Source of the DNA: JACVRM01 sp036824245
Lineage (GTDB): Bacteria > Actinomycetota > Thermoleophilia > Gaiellales > Gaiellaceae
Assembly (NCBI GenBank): GCA_036824245.1
Contig: DAITAO010000005.1
Location: 1-64,000, forward strand
Reading direction: 5' to 3'
DNA: 64,000 bases
A program made the position numbers and the translations under genes. Below, piece after piece: positions 20,226 to 27,571 of the stretch. Position 1 is the stretch's first letter; every line of letters begins with the position of its first letter. Below the pieces are notes generated by a model, which ran no database searches, was not told the origin of the DNA, and saw nothing but the letters and a program-made list of their open reading frames with translations.

Positions 20226-20695
20226 CGGACGACGACGCCCGCGCGTTCGCGCGCGTCCAGGACGCCACGTACGAACGCGCAGGAGCATCGCTCCGGGGAT
20301 CGTGGCCACGCGAGCAGGCGATGGATGCCGGCGCGATGGCTGCGTTCCTCGATGCGAAGCACTACTGCGTGCTGGCCACCGCGCGTCCCAACGGCCGTCC
20401 GCAGGCGCGCCCGGTCGGCTTCACGGTGTTCGCTGGGTCGTTCTGGATCGCGACGGTCGGCGGACAGCGGCTCGAGAACCTGCGCACGACTCCATATGCG
20501 TCGCTGGTCGTGATGGAGGGCGAGCACGGTGACCATCGCATGGTGCTTGCGGAGGGATCGGTTGTCGTGCAGAACGCCATGCCGGACGCCCTCGAAGGCG
20601 TCTGGATCGAGCGTCATGGACGGAGCCCGGACTGGGCGGTCGCCTTCGTTGCCCTCAGCCCCGAGCGCGTCTTCTCTTACGACGCGAGCATGTAG
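20222..20695 (+). CDS. pyridoxamine 5'-phosphate oxidase-family protein
   Basis: The 157-residue protein has a split-barrel flavin/F420-binding signature: AAFLDAKHYCVLATARPNGRPQARPVGFTV, FWIATVGGQRLENLRTTPYASLVV and a C-terminal SPERVFSYDA. Members bind FMN, F420 or heme and reduce or oxidise small molecules. Without the classic PNPOx catalytic residues the function is open; an F420- or FMN-dependent reductase is likely in actinobacteria. The GTG start overlaps the lhr stop (GTGA), so the two genes are translationally coupled and possibly both SOS-controlled. Confidence 0.83.
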
Positions 20696-20716
20696 CCGCC
20701 GACGGCAAGCCATCCA

Positions 20717-20749
20717 ATCGCATATATGCTATAATAGCATTCATGCGAT
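20717..20749 (+). promoter_or_regulatory. TATAAT promoter embedded in nested inverted repeats
   Basis: This is the most AT-rich stretch in the window. It contains the perfect palindrome GCATATATGC (20720-20729), a perfect consensus TATAAT -10 (20730-20735) inside TGCTAT-A-ATAGCA (20727-20739), and outer arms ATCGCAT (20717-20723) and ATGCGAT (20743-20749). The layout is what a dimeric repressor operator overlapping a strong promoter would look like. Confidence 0.65.
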
Positions 20750-20750
20750 A

Positions 20751-20757
20751 GAGGAGG
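20751..20757 (+). promoter_or_regulatory. strong Shine-Dalgarno GAGGAGG
   Basis: GAGGAGG sits six bases before GTG 20764. It fixes the start of the membrane protein and contrasts with the leaderless style of most neighbours. Confidence 0.75.
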
Positions 20758-20763
20758 TTTGCG

Positions 20764-21285
20764 GTGTATCCACTCTCCGTCAGCTTCTTTGACTACTTCG
20801 TCCAGCAGGGGTTCCTCGGAGGACTCTTCCGCTTCGTCAGTTTGGCTGTCGTCTACGCGTGCGTCTCGGTCGGGCTGCTCGCTCTCATCCGCCGGCAGCA
20901 GTGGAGCCCGCGCGGCACGGTTGCGTCGCTAGTCGCGTCGACCGTGGCGCTCGGTCTCTTTGCGGCAGCCGTTGTCCTGTTCCACGGAGCGGCGCTCTAC
21001 TTCCGCTCTGTACCGCACGGGTCAGGTAGCCAACGGCACGGCGAGGGCTACGACCGCTTCGTGTCGACAGCAGGCCTTGCGCTTCTCGCTGTGTACGTCG
21101 GCGCATTGGTCGCCGCTGCACTCATCGGGTACGCCCTGGGACGGCTGGTGGCAGCCGAGGGACGAGTCGCCGCTGCGATTGCGGTCGCCGCGCTCGGGTC
21201 GTTCATGGTGATGACCTTTCCGCTCGTCGAGTTCGGGAACGCGTGCGACGTCGGAAGGGCGTTCGTGCTCGACTCGAACTGCTGA
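20764..21285 (+). CDS. four-helix membrane protein of unknown function
   Basis: The 173-residue protein has four predicted membrane helices (about residues 17-42, 52-75, 97-120 and 130-155), a short loop rich in Ser/Gly/His (HGSGSQRHGEGYDRF) between helices two and three, and a C-terminal tail with two cysteines. I do not recognise the family. The start is GTG 20764, fixed by a strong Shine-Dalgarno. It stands alone behind an AT-rich TATAAT promoter with operator-like repeats, so it is probably a regulated single-gene unit. An adjacent dedicated regulator is not visible. Confidence 0.75.
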   Translation: MYPLSVSFFDYFVQQGFLGGLFRFVSLAVVYACVSVGLLALIRRQQWSPRGTVASLVASTVALGLFAAAVVLFHGAALYFRSVPHGSGSQRHGEGYDRFVSTAGLALLAVYVGALVAAALIGYALGRLVAAEGRVAAAIAVAALGSFMVMTFPLVEFGNACDVGRAFVLDSNC

Positions 21286-21295
21286 CTCTCGTTCG

Positions 21296-21308
21296 GCCGG
21301 GAACCGGC
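21296..21308. terminator. short hairpin between convergent genes
   Basis: GCCGG-GAA-CCGGC forms a small stem between the convergent genes ending at 21285 and 21314. It has no T-run, so its role as a bidirectional terminator is tentative. Confidence 0.3.
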
Positions 21309-21313
21309 GCGGC

Positions 21314-21781
21314 TCACTCTTCGCAGAGGTCGACGATCTCTGCGTCGGAGAGTCGGCGTAGGTCGGCGGTCGAGATACGAACCGACTGTTCGTGCGTTCC
21401 CGCCTCGAGTACCAGCGAGTCGCGCTCGGCGAGCCGCCGGTCGAGGAGGACGCGGTCACGCCGCTCCCCTCCGAAGGGAGGCACCGCGCCAAGCTCGAAC
21501 TCCGGGTAGGCCCGCTCCAGGTCGTCCTCGGTCAGGAGGTGGGTGCGCTTGCCTCCGCCGAGTAGCTCGCGCACCTTGTGGAGGTCGATCCGCTCGGACC
21601 CGGGCACGACCGCACGGACGAAGCCCTCCGGGGCTGTCAGGACGAGCGTCTTCGCGACCTCGCCGGGATCAACGCCCAGCGCCTGTGCTTCGGCGCCGGC
21701 CGACTCGGTGCGTGCGTGAGGGAGCAGCTCGTAACGAACGTCCTCCGTATCCAGGATGTTCGTGAGCGGTGATCCAGCCAT
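21314..21781 (-). CDS. YbaK/EbsC-type aminoacyl-tRNA deacylase
   Basis: The 155-residue protein is a YbaK/ProX-type domain. These trans-editing enzymes hydrolyse mischarged tRNAs such as Cys- or Ala-tRNAPro. Motifs visible are the ALGVDPGEVAKTLVL strand with the conserved lysine, FVRAVVPGSERIDLHKVRELLGG, and the GAVPPFG glycine-proline loop of the active site. The start ATG 21781 has a GAGGAG Shine-Dalgarno. Neighbours do not refine the substrate. Confidence 0.85.
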   Translation of the reverse strand: MAGSPLTNILDTEDVRYELLPHARTESAGAEAQALGVDPGEVAKTLVLTAPEGFVRAVVPGSERIDLHKVRELLGGGKRTHLLTEDDLERAYPEFELGAVPPFGGERRDRVLLDRRLAERDSLVLEAGTHEQSVRISTADLRRLSDAEIVDLCEE

Positions 21782-21823
21782 TGCTCCTCAGCGCAGATGA
21801 TGGCAGGCCGGCGTCGGGGCCGC

Positions 21824-22246
21824 TCACGCGAGGCGACCGAGCAGCAGCCCGAAAAGCGCGTGGCGGACGGTCGCCTGGCCGAAGGCGCGCGGGTTGAGCA
21901 GCAACTGCGGGACGCCGTGCTCGCCACGAGCAGGGTGGTAGCGGTCGACAAACCAGCCGAGCGGCCAGAAAGCGATGTGCTCGCCAAGCGCCGCCGACAG
22001 CGCCAGCGGACGCGCCGGCAAGCCGGAGCGGCGGCGCAGCTCGTGGAAGCCGAGGCCGAACGCCGCACCGTTCAAGGCGTGCAACATGAAGCCCACCGCC
22101 CGCCACCGGCGCCGCGTAAAAGCCTTGCCGAGCAAGGCGACGTCGGAGTAGTCGCAGCGGAACAGCCGCTGGTCGAGAGGCTCGAGGAGCCCCCACACGG
22201 TGGCCGCTGCCGCGCCCGCCGCAGCCGACCGGAGGTAGCCGGGCAT
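21824..22246 (-). CDS. membrane-associated protein of unknown function next to the Nei-like gene
   Basis: From ATG 22246 this gives 140 residues beginning GYLRSAAAGAAAATVWGLLEPLDQRLF. Three or four hydrophobic segments (about 5-22, 48-66, 78-92 and 122-138) suggest a small membrane protein. The sequence HALNGAAFGLGFHELRRR in the middle looks like a conserved core. I recognise no functional domain. It is divergent from the Nei-like gene, whose promoter bases it overlaps. Upstream in-frame starts reach into that gene and are unlikely. Confidence 0.6.
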   Translation of the reverse strand: MPGYLRSAAAGAAAATVWGLLEPLDQRLFRCDYSDVALLGKAFTRRRWRAVGFMLHALNGAAFGLGFHELRRRSGLPARPLALSAALGEHIAFWPLGWFVDRYHPARGEHGVPQLLLNPRAFGQATVRHALFGLLLGRLA

Positions 22247-22260
22247 GCATTGGAGGTTGA

Positions 22261-22266
22261 CAGAAT
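22261..22266 (+). promoter_or_regulatory. -10 hexamer CAGAAT of the Nei-like gene
   Basis: CAGAAT precedes ATG 22273 by six bases; there is no Shine-Dalgarno. The geometry fits a leaderless transcript. Confidence 0.45.
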
Positions 22267-22272
22267 CGAGGC

Positions 22273-23073
22273 ATGCCCGAAGGTGACAGCCTGCACCGGG
22301 CCGCGCGGCGCCTGCAGGCCCTGGTCGGCGAGCGCGTTGAGGCGGCAGCCCCGAACCCACGCGGCCGGGCGACCGGCGTCGCGGAGCAAGTACACGGCAG
22401 GCGGCTGGAGCAAGTCGAAGCGGTGGGCAAGAACCTGCTGCTGCGGTTCGAGGGCGGCGTCGTCGTGAGGAGCCACCTGCGCATGTCCGGGCGCTGGACG
22501 GTCCGCCCGGCCGACGCCCCAGTGCGCGGGCGGCCCTGGCTCATCTTGCGTGGCGAACGCGCGCAGGCGCTTCTCTACGGCGGCCGCGTGCTGCAGCTGC
22601 ACGAGCGTACGGTGCAGAGGCTGGGGCCCGACATCCTGGCAGCCGATCCGGAGTTCGACCGCATGGTCGCCAACCTGCGCGCCGAGCATCCGAGCCGGGC
22701 AGTGGGCGACGCACTGCTCGACCAGCGGCTGGTGGCAGGCATCGGAAACATGTGGAAGGCCGAGTGCCTGTGGTCCGTCGGACTCTCACCGTGGCGGCCG
22801 CTCGGCGACGTCTCCGACGAGGAGCTGCAGAAAGTGCTGGGGGAGGCGGCGCGATTGATGCGCCTCTCCGTCGACGGGCTCCGCGAGCCTACGAGCATCT
22901 CCGGCCGGACCGGCCAGCCGTGCCCGCGCTGCCGGACGCGCATCCGCTCGCGGGGCCAGGGCGACGACAACCGAACTGCCTACTGGTGCCCGACCTGCCA
23001 GCTCGACCCCGAGCCGAAGCCCGTCCCCGCAGGACACCTCCAAGGGACAGCCCCGCGGACTGGTCCCCGCTAG
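22273..23073 (+). CDS. Fpg/Nei-family DNA glycosylase
   Basis: This is a 266-residue base-excision repair enzyme. The N-terminus MPEGDSLHR contains the catalytic proline and Glu3, the later lysine in AVGKNLLLRF is the conserved active-site lysine, and HLRMSGRW follows. A helix-two-turn-helix (LLDQRLVAGIGNMW) and a C-terminal zinc finger (CPRCRTRI then CPTC) complete the fold. The PEGDS start resembles the Nei2-type branch of actinobacteria rather than classical Fpg (PELPE). The last residues (LQGTAPRTGPR) are coded by the neighbouring GGGACAG-type repeat, so the C-terminal tail is probably not conserved. Confidence 0.9.
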   Translation: MPEGDSLHRAARRLQALVGERVEAAAPNPRGRATGVAEQVHGRRLEQVEAVGKNLLLRFEGGVVVRSHLRMSGRWTVRPADAPVRGRPWLILRGERAQALLYGGRVLQLHERTVQRLGPDILAADPEFDRMVANLRAEHPSRAVGDALLDQRLVAGIGNMWKAECLWSVGLSPWRPLGDVSDEELQKVLGEAARLMRLSVDGLREPTSISGRTGQPCPRCRTRIRSRGQGDDNRTAYWCPTCQLDPEPKPVPAGHLQGTAPRTGPR

Positions 23074-23127
23074 CCGCGGGGGTCCGGCCAACAGCAGGTC
23101 CTCGACGCGCTGCGTCTTGGCTGTTCC
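23040..23127 (+). repeat. GGGACAG-type repeat block at the 3' end of the Nei-like gene
   Basis: AGGGACAGCCCC and GGACTGGTCCCC (23042-23070) are degenerate relatives of the AGGGACAGTCCCT palindrome. They overlap the last codons and stop of the glycosylase gene. The remainder to 23127 shows nothing recognisable. Confidence 0.5.
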
Positions 23128-23162
23128 GGCCACGTCCAGAGGACTGTCCCTCGGACGTGGCC
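23128..23162 (+). terminator. 10-bp-arm hairpin after the Nei-like gene, loop contains GGACTGTCCC
   Basis: Perfect arms GGCCACGTCC (23128-23137) and GGACGTGGCC (23153-23162) enclose a 15-base loop with the sequence GGACTGTCCC. It could end transcription of the glycosylase gene, but it also belongs to the dispersed palindrome family. Confidence 0.5.
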
Positions 23163-23200
23163 TGAGAGGAGTGGCCGGTCCGGCCCCGTAACCCGTCAGC

Positions 23201-24463
23201 GTGACCCTGCGGTCGCCTGACCTGCACGCCGCGCTGCGCTGCTTCTGCCTGGCCGGCTTCGCCCTGCTGCAGGCGGAGGTGGAGCGCGGGGCCGACGTGC
23301 CCTTCGCTTTCGAGGAGCACGACGCGCAGGGACGCACCACCTTCTACGAGTTCCGGCCGCTGATCGCGAGCTTCGTCGAAGGCCGCTCCGAACGCCTCGG
23401 CGAGCTCGCCGACGCGCGGCTGGCGCTCGACGCGCTCGCGGACGAGCCTGCCGCTGCAATCTTCGCCGGCTCGCTGAACGGCGGGCAGGTGGGCGAGGAC
23501 GCGCTCTTCGAGACGATTCTTCTGCCGCTGCTCTCGCACACGGCGGACGTCCGAGGCGGCTTCGACTGGGACGACGAGACCTTCGAACGCGAGTACGCGC
23601 AGCTCGAACGTGCCCTCTATGGCTCAGAGCGGCAGCACGTGGTCGTCACTCCGCTGATCGGACTGGAAGCGGGTGCGCCGGTCGACCTGGGCGGCGGCAT
23701 TCGCGTGCGGCCCTTCGTAACCGGCGAGCTGTCGGGTCCTTGGCCCGAGTCGAGCGGTCTGCTACCCGAGCGCTTCGCGCGGGAGCCCGACCGCGCGTGC
23801 GTGCTCGAGCTGACGCGGGCACTGCCCCGTGGCGCGACCGCACGCCCGGACGCGGCCGCCGAGCTGGCCGACGCCATCACGGCTCTGCGGCTTGCGGTGG
23901 GCGGGCCCGTGGCGGCCGGCCCCGTTCTGTTCGAGCGCATCGACCGGCGGCCGGTCGGTGTCAAGCCGGTGCTCCCGATCGCGGCGGCCCAGCCGCCTGG
24001 CGAGCCGACCCGTCTCGATGTCTTCCGCGGCGAGCTCGCGCAGCGCCTGCGCGAGCGCGTGGCAGTGGCCGACGAGGATGCTCAGCTCGGCGACGCGCTC
24101 GACCGCTGGGAGCTCTCGCTGTTCCAGACCGAGCCGTTTCGCGGAGAGCAGCTCCGCACCGCGCTCGACTCGCTGTTGGGGGCGGGTGACGGGCTCTGGG
24201 CGGCTGCACTGCGGGCCGCGGTCCTGCTCGGCGAGAGCGGCCGCGAGCGGGCCGAGCAGCACGCGCGGCTGAAGCCGCTCGTGGGGGGCGCCGAGTGCGG
24301 CGAGGCGGCCGTAGCAGTTCGCGAGACGCTCATCGAGGCATTGCTCTTCGGCGACCGCAGCGGGCTCGTCACGGCACTTGACGAGTCACTGCTCGGAGTG
24401 CGGCCGCGTCCCGGCGGACGCCTGCTCGCACTCACGGCCGAGCCGGCGCTGGCAGCCGGCTAA
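23201..24463 (+). CDS. conserved-looking protein of unknown function, 420 residues
   Basis: I do not recognise this protein. It starts at GTG 23201 with TAACCC six bases upstream. It is acidic, soluble and rich in Leu, Ala and Glu. The N-terminal third has an FCLAGFALLQAEVERGADVPF segment and a DWDDETFEREYAQLERALYG stretch. The middle contains LGGGIRVRPF and, later, GDALDRWELSLFQTEPFRGEQLRTAL, suggesting helices with a GIRVRPF strand. No membrane segment, signal peptide or metal motif is evident. It is flanked by repeat hairpins on both sides and is transcribed alone. Confidence 0.65.
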   Translation: MTLRSPDLHAALRCFCLAGFALLQAEVERGADVPFAFEEHDAQGRTTFYEFRPLIASFVEGRSERLGELADARLALDALADEPAAAIFAGSLNGGQVGEDALFETILLPLLSHTADVRGGFDWDDETFEREYAQLERALYGSERQHVVVTPLIGLEAGAPVDLGGGIRVRPFVTGELSGPWPESSGLLPERFAREPDRACVLELTRALPRGATARPDAAAELADAITALRLAVGGPVAAGPVLFERIDRRPVGVKPVLPIAAAQPPGEPTRLDVFRGELAQRLRERVAVADEDAQLGDALDRWELSLFQTEPFRGEQLRTALDSLLGAGDGLWAAALRAAVLLGESGRERAEQHARLKPLVGGAECGEAAVAVRETLIEALLFGDRSGLVTALDESLLGVRPRPGGRLLALTAEPALAAG

Positions 24464-24667
24464 GAGCCCTTCGGCCCGCTCAGCGGAAAAGTTCGACGTC
24501 GAACAACTTTCCGCGCCGTTCTGCGTCAGATGTAATGCCCGTGTAAGAGGCTGACGGTCGAGTTAGGCGCCGGAACGGCGTGACCTGTAAGTGGGACTCC
24601 CAGGTGCGCCGGCCTAACCATCGGCCCCTGCTCGACCGTCGGCCCTGGTACGAAGGAGGGATTATAG
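24464..24667. other. 204-base spacer: hairpin, then leader of the peptide-binding gene
   Basis: The left part holds a hairpin (24483-24514) with outer arms GCGGAAA/TTTCCGC and the perfect palindrome GTTCGACGTCGAAC (24491-24504), a probable terminator of the preceding gene. The right end carries AAGGAGGG (24653-24660), a strong Shine-Dalgarno seven bases before ATG 24668. The middle 120 bases probably contain the promoter; no confident -35/-10 pair could be fixed. Confidence 0.55.
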
Positions 24668-26323
24668 ATGAGCAAGCGCGTCTGGTTCTCAGTCGCCGCG
24701 CTCGTACTCGGCATAGGCATGCTGTTTGCCGCGGCCGTCGCCGGTCCTGCGGAGAGCAGCACGGAGGGCCGCGGGGGGACGCTCCGCATCGACCAGAACA
24801 GCGACATGGACTACATCGATCCGTCGCTGGCGTACTTCTCGACGTCCTGGCAGATGCTGGACACCGTCTGCGCCAATCTCTACCGCTATCCGGATTCCGA
24901 GGGCAACGCCGGCGTGCGGCCCGTTCCCGGCACCGCTGCGGGTTTCCCGGCGTTCTCGAACGGCGGCAAGCGCGTCATCATCACCGTTCGGAGCGGCTGG
25001 CGCTTCCACACCGGGGCGCCGGTGACGGCCCGCAACTACGCGGCCGCCATGCAGCGCAACCTCGATCCCGACATGCAGTCGCCGGCGGCGGCGTACATGG
25101 AGGAGATCGTGGGTGCGAAGGCGGTGCTCGACAAGAAGGCGAAGACCGCCTCGGGCATCCGCGTATCCGGCAACAAGCTGCTCATCAACCTGACCAAGCC
25201 GGTTCCCGACATGGTCAACCGCCTCACGATGGGCTTCTTCTGCCCGCAGCCCGGAGCCAACGGCCTGCCGCGCAACGCAGATGGGATCGGCGCTCCGTTC
25301 AACGGAGGCGGCCCGTACTACGTGAAGTCCTGGACTCAGAACCGCTCGCTGACGCTGGAGCGCAACCCGTACTGGCGCGGTGCGGTCGCGAAGACGCGTC
25401 CCGCCAATGTTGACCGGATTGAATTCACGTTCGGCAACTCGCTGGCCGCCACGAAGCTCCGGCTCGACCGCAACGAGGTCGACCTCGGGGCGATCCCGCC
25501 GGCGGAGTACGCAGGCGTCGCGCAGAGGTACGGCGTCAACCAGGGTCGTTTCTTCCTGCGCAAGCAGATGACCTTCTGGTACCTGATCATGAACCACGAG
25601 CGGCCGCTGTTCGGCGGCGGCGGGCTGGGGAACGTCGGGCTGAAGAAGGCCATCAACTACGCGATCGACCGGCCTTCCCTGGTCCGGCAGTTCGGCTACT
25701 TGGCCGGTGCCCGCACCGACCAGATCATCCCGTACACGATGCCGGGCTTCCGGAACTGGGACATCTTCCCGCTGGCCGGCGCGAACGCCGCGCGGGCAAA
25801 CCAGCTGGCCCAGGGCAAAAAGCGGGACGGCAAGGCGGTGCTCTACACCTTCAGCGTCTCGCATGGCCCGACCGTTGCTCAGGTCGTCCAGTCGAACCTC
25901 AAGGCGATCGGACTCGACGTCGAGATCCGGACGTTCGACCGCGTCGTCCAGCACACCAAGGCTGCGACTCGCGGCGAACCCTTCGACATCACGTACGAGG
26001 GCTGGGGTGCCGACTACGCCGACCCGGTGACGTTCTTCAACACGCTCTTCTGGGGCGGCAACATCCAGCAGGCCAACAACACCAACGAGTCGTACTTCAA
26101 CAGCCCGAAGTTCAACCGGATGATCCTGGAGGCCGCAGCGACCTCCGGTACTGAGCGCTTCGGCAAGTACGCGAACCTGGACCGCCAGCTGATGCGTGAC
26201 GCGGCTCCGGTCGCACCGTTCATCAACACGAACGCTCGCATCTACGTGTCCGACAGCCTGGGGTGCTACAAGTACGCGCCCGCCCACGGCGTGACCAACC
26301 TCGTGGCTGTCTGCAAGAAGTAA
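24668..26323 (+). CDS. ABC transporter substrate-binding protein, family 5 (peptide)
   Basis: This 551-residue exported binding protein has a signal peptide (MSKRVWFSVAALVLGIGMLFAAAVA), without a lipobox cysteine, so the mature form may be soluble or membrane-tethered by other means. Family 5 features include GGTLRIDQNSDMDYIDPS, DMQSPAAAYMEEIVGA, a GGPYYVKSWTQNRSLTLERNPYW segment and YAIDRPSLVRQFGYLAG. It binds oligopeptides or similar ligands and hands them to DppBC-type permeases. It shares many stretches with the lipoprotein at 47597 and is not adjacent to permease genes. A strong Shine-Dalgarno and a downstream terminator show it is monocistronic. Confidence 0.9.
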   Translation: MSKRVWFSVAALVLGIGMLFAAAVAGPAESSTEGRGGTLRIDQNSDMDYIDPSLAYFSTSWQMLDTVCANLYRYPDSEGNAGVRPVPGTAAGFPAFSNGGKRVIITVRSGWRFHTGAPVTARNYAAAMQRNLDPDMQSPAAAYMEEIVGAKAVLDKKAKTASGIRVSGNKLLINLTKPVPDMVNRLTMGFFCPQPGANGLPRNADGIGAPFNGGGPYYVKSWTQNRSLTLERNPYWRGAVAKTRPANVDRIEFTFGNSLAATKLRLDRNEVDLGAIPPAEYAGVAQRYGVNQGRFFLRKQMTFWYLIMNHERPLFGGGGLGNVGLKKAINYAIDRPSLVRQFGYLAGARTDQIIPYTMPGFRNWDIFPLAGANAARANQLAQGKKRDGKAVLYTFSVSHGPTVAQVVQSNLKAIGLDVEIRTFDRVVQHTKAATRGEPFDITYEGWGADYADPVTFFNTLFWGGNIQQANNTNESYFNSPKFNRMILEAAATSGTERFGKYANLDRQLMRDAAPVAPFINTNARIYVSDSLGCYKYAPAHGVTNLVAVCKK

Positions 26324-26353
26324 GACCGGCTGGATCGGGAGCGATCCGCCGCA

Positions 26354-26383
26354 GTCAGGGGCGTCCGAGAGGGCGCCCCTGAC
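26354..26383 (+). terminator. Rho-independent-type hairpin after the peptide-binding gene
   Basis: Arms GTCAGGGGCG (26354-26363) and CGCCCCTGAC (26374-26383) are perfect, with a ten-base loop, followed by ACTTT but no long T-run. Confidence 0.65.
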
Positions 26384-26440
26384 ACTTTCGGCGCAGAGCC
26401 GCGCCGGACCAGTTACGCCGCCGCGGCTACCGTCGAGCGC

Positions 26441-26665
26441 GTGGAGGAGGCGAGGCGTGTCCTGGAGCGGCTCGACCGCATCGAGGAGCTCCACCTGCGC
26501 GGAGCGCCGGCCGCTGTGCTGCTGGATGAGCTCCGCACGCTGGTCGCCGAGGCAGAGCGCTGGCTCGCCGCGGAGCCGGTGGGCGCAGAGGGCGCTGCAC
26601 CGTCGGTGGAGCGCTGTCGGGAGGCGCTAGCAGCCGCCATGAGCGGCACGCGCTCGACCACGTAG
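26441..26665 (+). CDS. small helical protein of unknown function
   Basis: A 74-residue protein starting with GTG 26441. TACCGT lies seven bases upstream, so a leaderless transcript is likely. It is almost entirely helical with a heptad-like pattern (LERLDRIEELHLRG, LLDELRTLVAEAERWL) and could form a small coiled coil. No family is recognised. It lies between the peptide-binding gene and parA. Confidence 0.6.
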   Translation: MEEARRVLERLDRIEELHLRGAPAAVLLDELRTLVAEAERWLAAEPVGAEGAAPSVERCREALAAAMSGTRSTT

Positions 26666-26722
26666 CGGTTCAGGGGCTGCGAGCTTCGCCCGCGCCCGGC
26701 CGGTCGGGCAAAAGGACTCCGT

Positions 26723-26803
26723 TACCATGAGTTGAAAGATGCGCCGATGGTGCTGCGCCTCTTGACGCGCCCCCCGCGCTCGCCTACACAGCCAAAGGGA
26801 GGG
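26723..26803 (+). promoter_or_regulatory. parA leader: -10 TACCAT and strong Shine-Dalgarno GGGAGGG
   Basis: TACCAT (26723-26728) is a possible -10. The leader then carries GGGAGGG at 26797-26803, six bases before CTG 26810, so the ribosome site points to the CTG rather than to the upstream ATG 26747 or TTG 26732. Confidence 0.5.
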
Positions 26804-26809
26804 AAGAAC

Positions 26810-27571
26810 CTGGCTAGGGTCATCTCGTTCGCCAACCAGAAGGGCGGCGTCGCCAAGACGACGTCTACGCTCAATCTGGGCGTCGCCCTCAAGGAAAAAG
26901 GGCTGCGCGTGCTCGCGGTCGACCTCGACCCGCAGGGCAACTTGACTATGAGCCAGGGGTTCAACCCCGACCAGATCGAACGCTCGATGTTCGACGTGCT
27001 CGTGCACCGGCTGCCGATCGACCACGTCATCCGGGAGGCCGAGATCGATCTCGCCGTCTCCTCGATCGACCTGGCAGGCGCCGAGCTCGCGCTGTCTGCG
27101 ACCATCGGGCGCGAGCGCGCGCTCGAAAAGGCGCTCGCGGCCGTCAAGGAGCGCTACGACTACGTGCTCATCGACACGCCGCCCTCGCTGGGGCTCCTCA
27201 CCATCAACGCGCTTGTCGCATCCGACGGCGTGATCGTGCCCGTGCAGTGCGAGTACCTCTCCCTGCGCGGACTGGTGCAGCTCGAGAACACGATGAGCAT
27301 GATTCGCGAGAACATCAATCCGAAGGTGCGGATCATCGGGATCCTGCCGACAATGTTCGACGGCCGCACACTGCACTCTCGCGAAGCGATCGAGATCCTC
27401 GAGGAGAACTTCGGGGAGCTCGTCTTCAATACGCGTATCCGCAAGACGATCCGCTTCGCGGAGGCGCCGGTCAAGGGCTCCTCGGTGCTGAAGTACGACC
27501 CGAGTGGCCGGGCAGCCGATGCCTACCGCGAGCTGGCGAAGGAGGTGCTCAATGGCGCGAAAGCGCGCTAG
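26810..27571 (+). CDS. ParA/Soj-family ATPase (probable CTG start)
   Basis: This is a deviant-Walker ATPase of the ParA/MinD group, 253 residues if started at CTG 26810 (ARVISFANQKGGVAKTTSTLNLG). The deviant Walker A KGGVAKTT, the DLDPQGNLT block (A'-like), and the Walker B DYVLIDTPPSLGLLT are complete. The upstream in-frame ATG 26747 or TTG 26732 would add 21-26 unlike residues. Since GGGAGGG is placed six bases before the CTG, that start is favoured. The 3' end overlaps the ftsZ start by 20 bases, so the two are probably co-translated. Such ATPases position chromosomes or other cargo; pairing with FtsZ here suggests a role in division-site placement, by inference. Confidence 0.87.
   Translation: MARVISFANQKGGVAKTTSTLNLGVALKEKGLRVLAVDLDPQGNLTMSQGFNPDQIERSMFDVLVHRLPIDHVIREAEIDLAVSSIDLAGAELALSATIGRERALEKALAAVKERYDYVLIDTPPSLGLLTINALVASDGVIVPVQCEYLSLRGLVQLENTMSMIRENINPKVRIIGILPTMFDGRTLHSREAIEILEENFGELVFNTRIRKTIRFAEAPVKGSSVLKYDPSGRAADAYRELAKEVLNGAKAR

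Noticed and set aside
20764..21285. Membrane protein plus AT-rich promoter as a prophage remnant
   Set aside because: No phage genes or integrase flank it, and the coding composition looks like the rest of the window.
24483..24514. GTTCGACGTCGAAC hairpin as a LexA or attachment site
   Set aside because: Orientation is GTTC...GAAC with no four-base spacer, opposite to the SOS box; no integrase nearby. A terminator is simpler.
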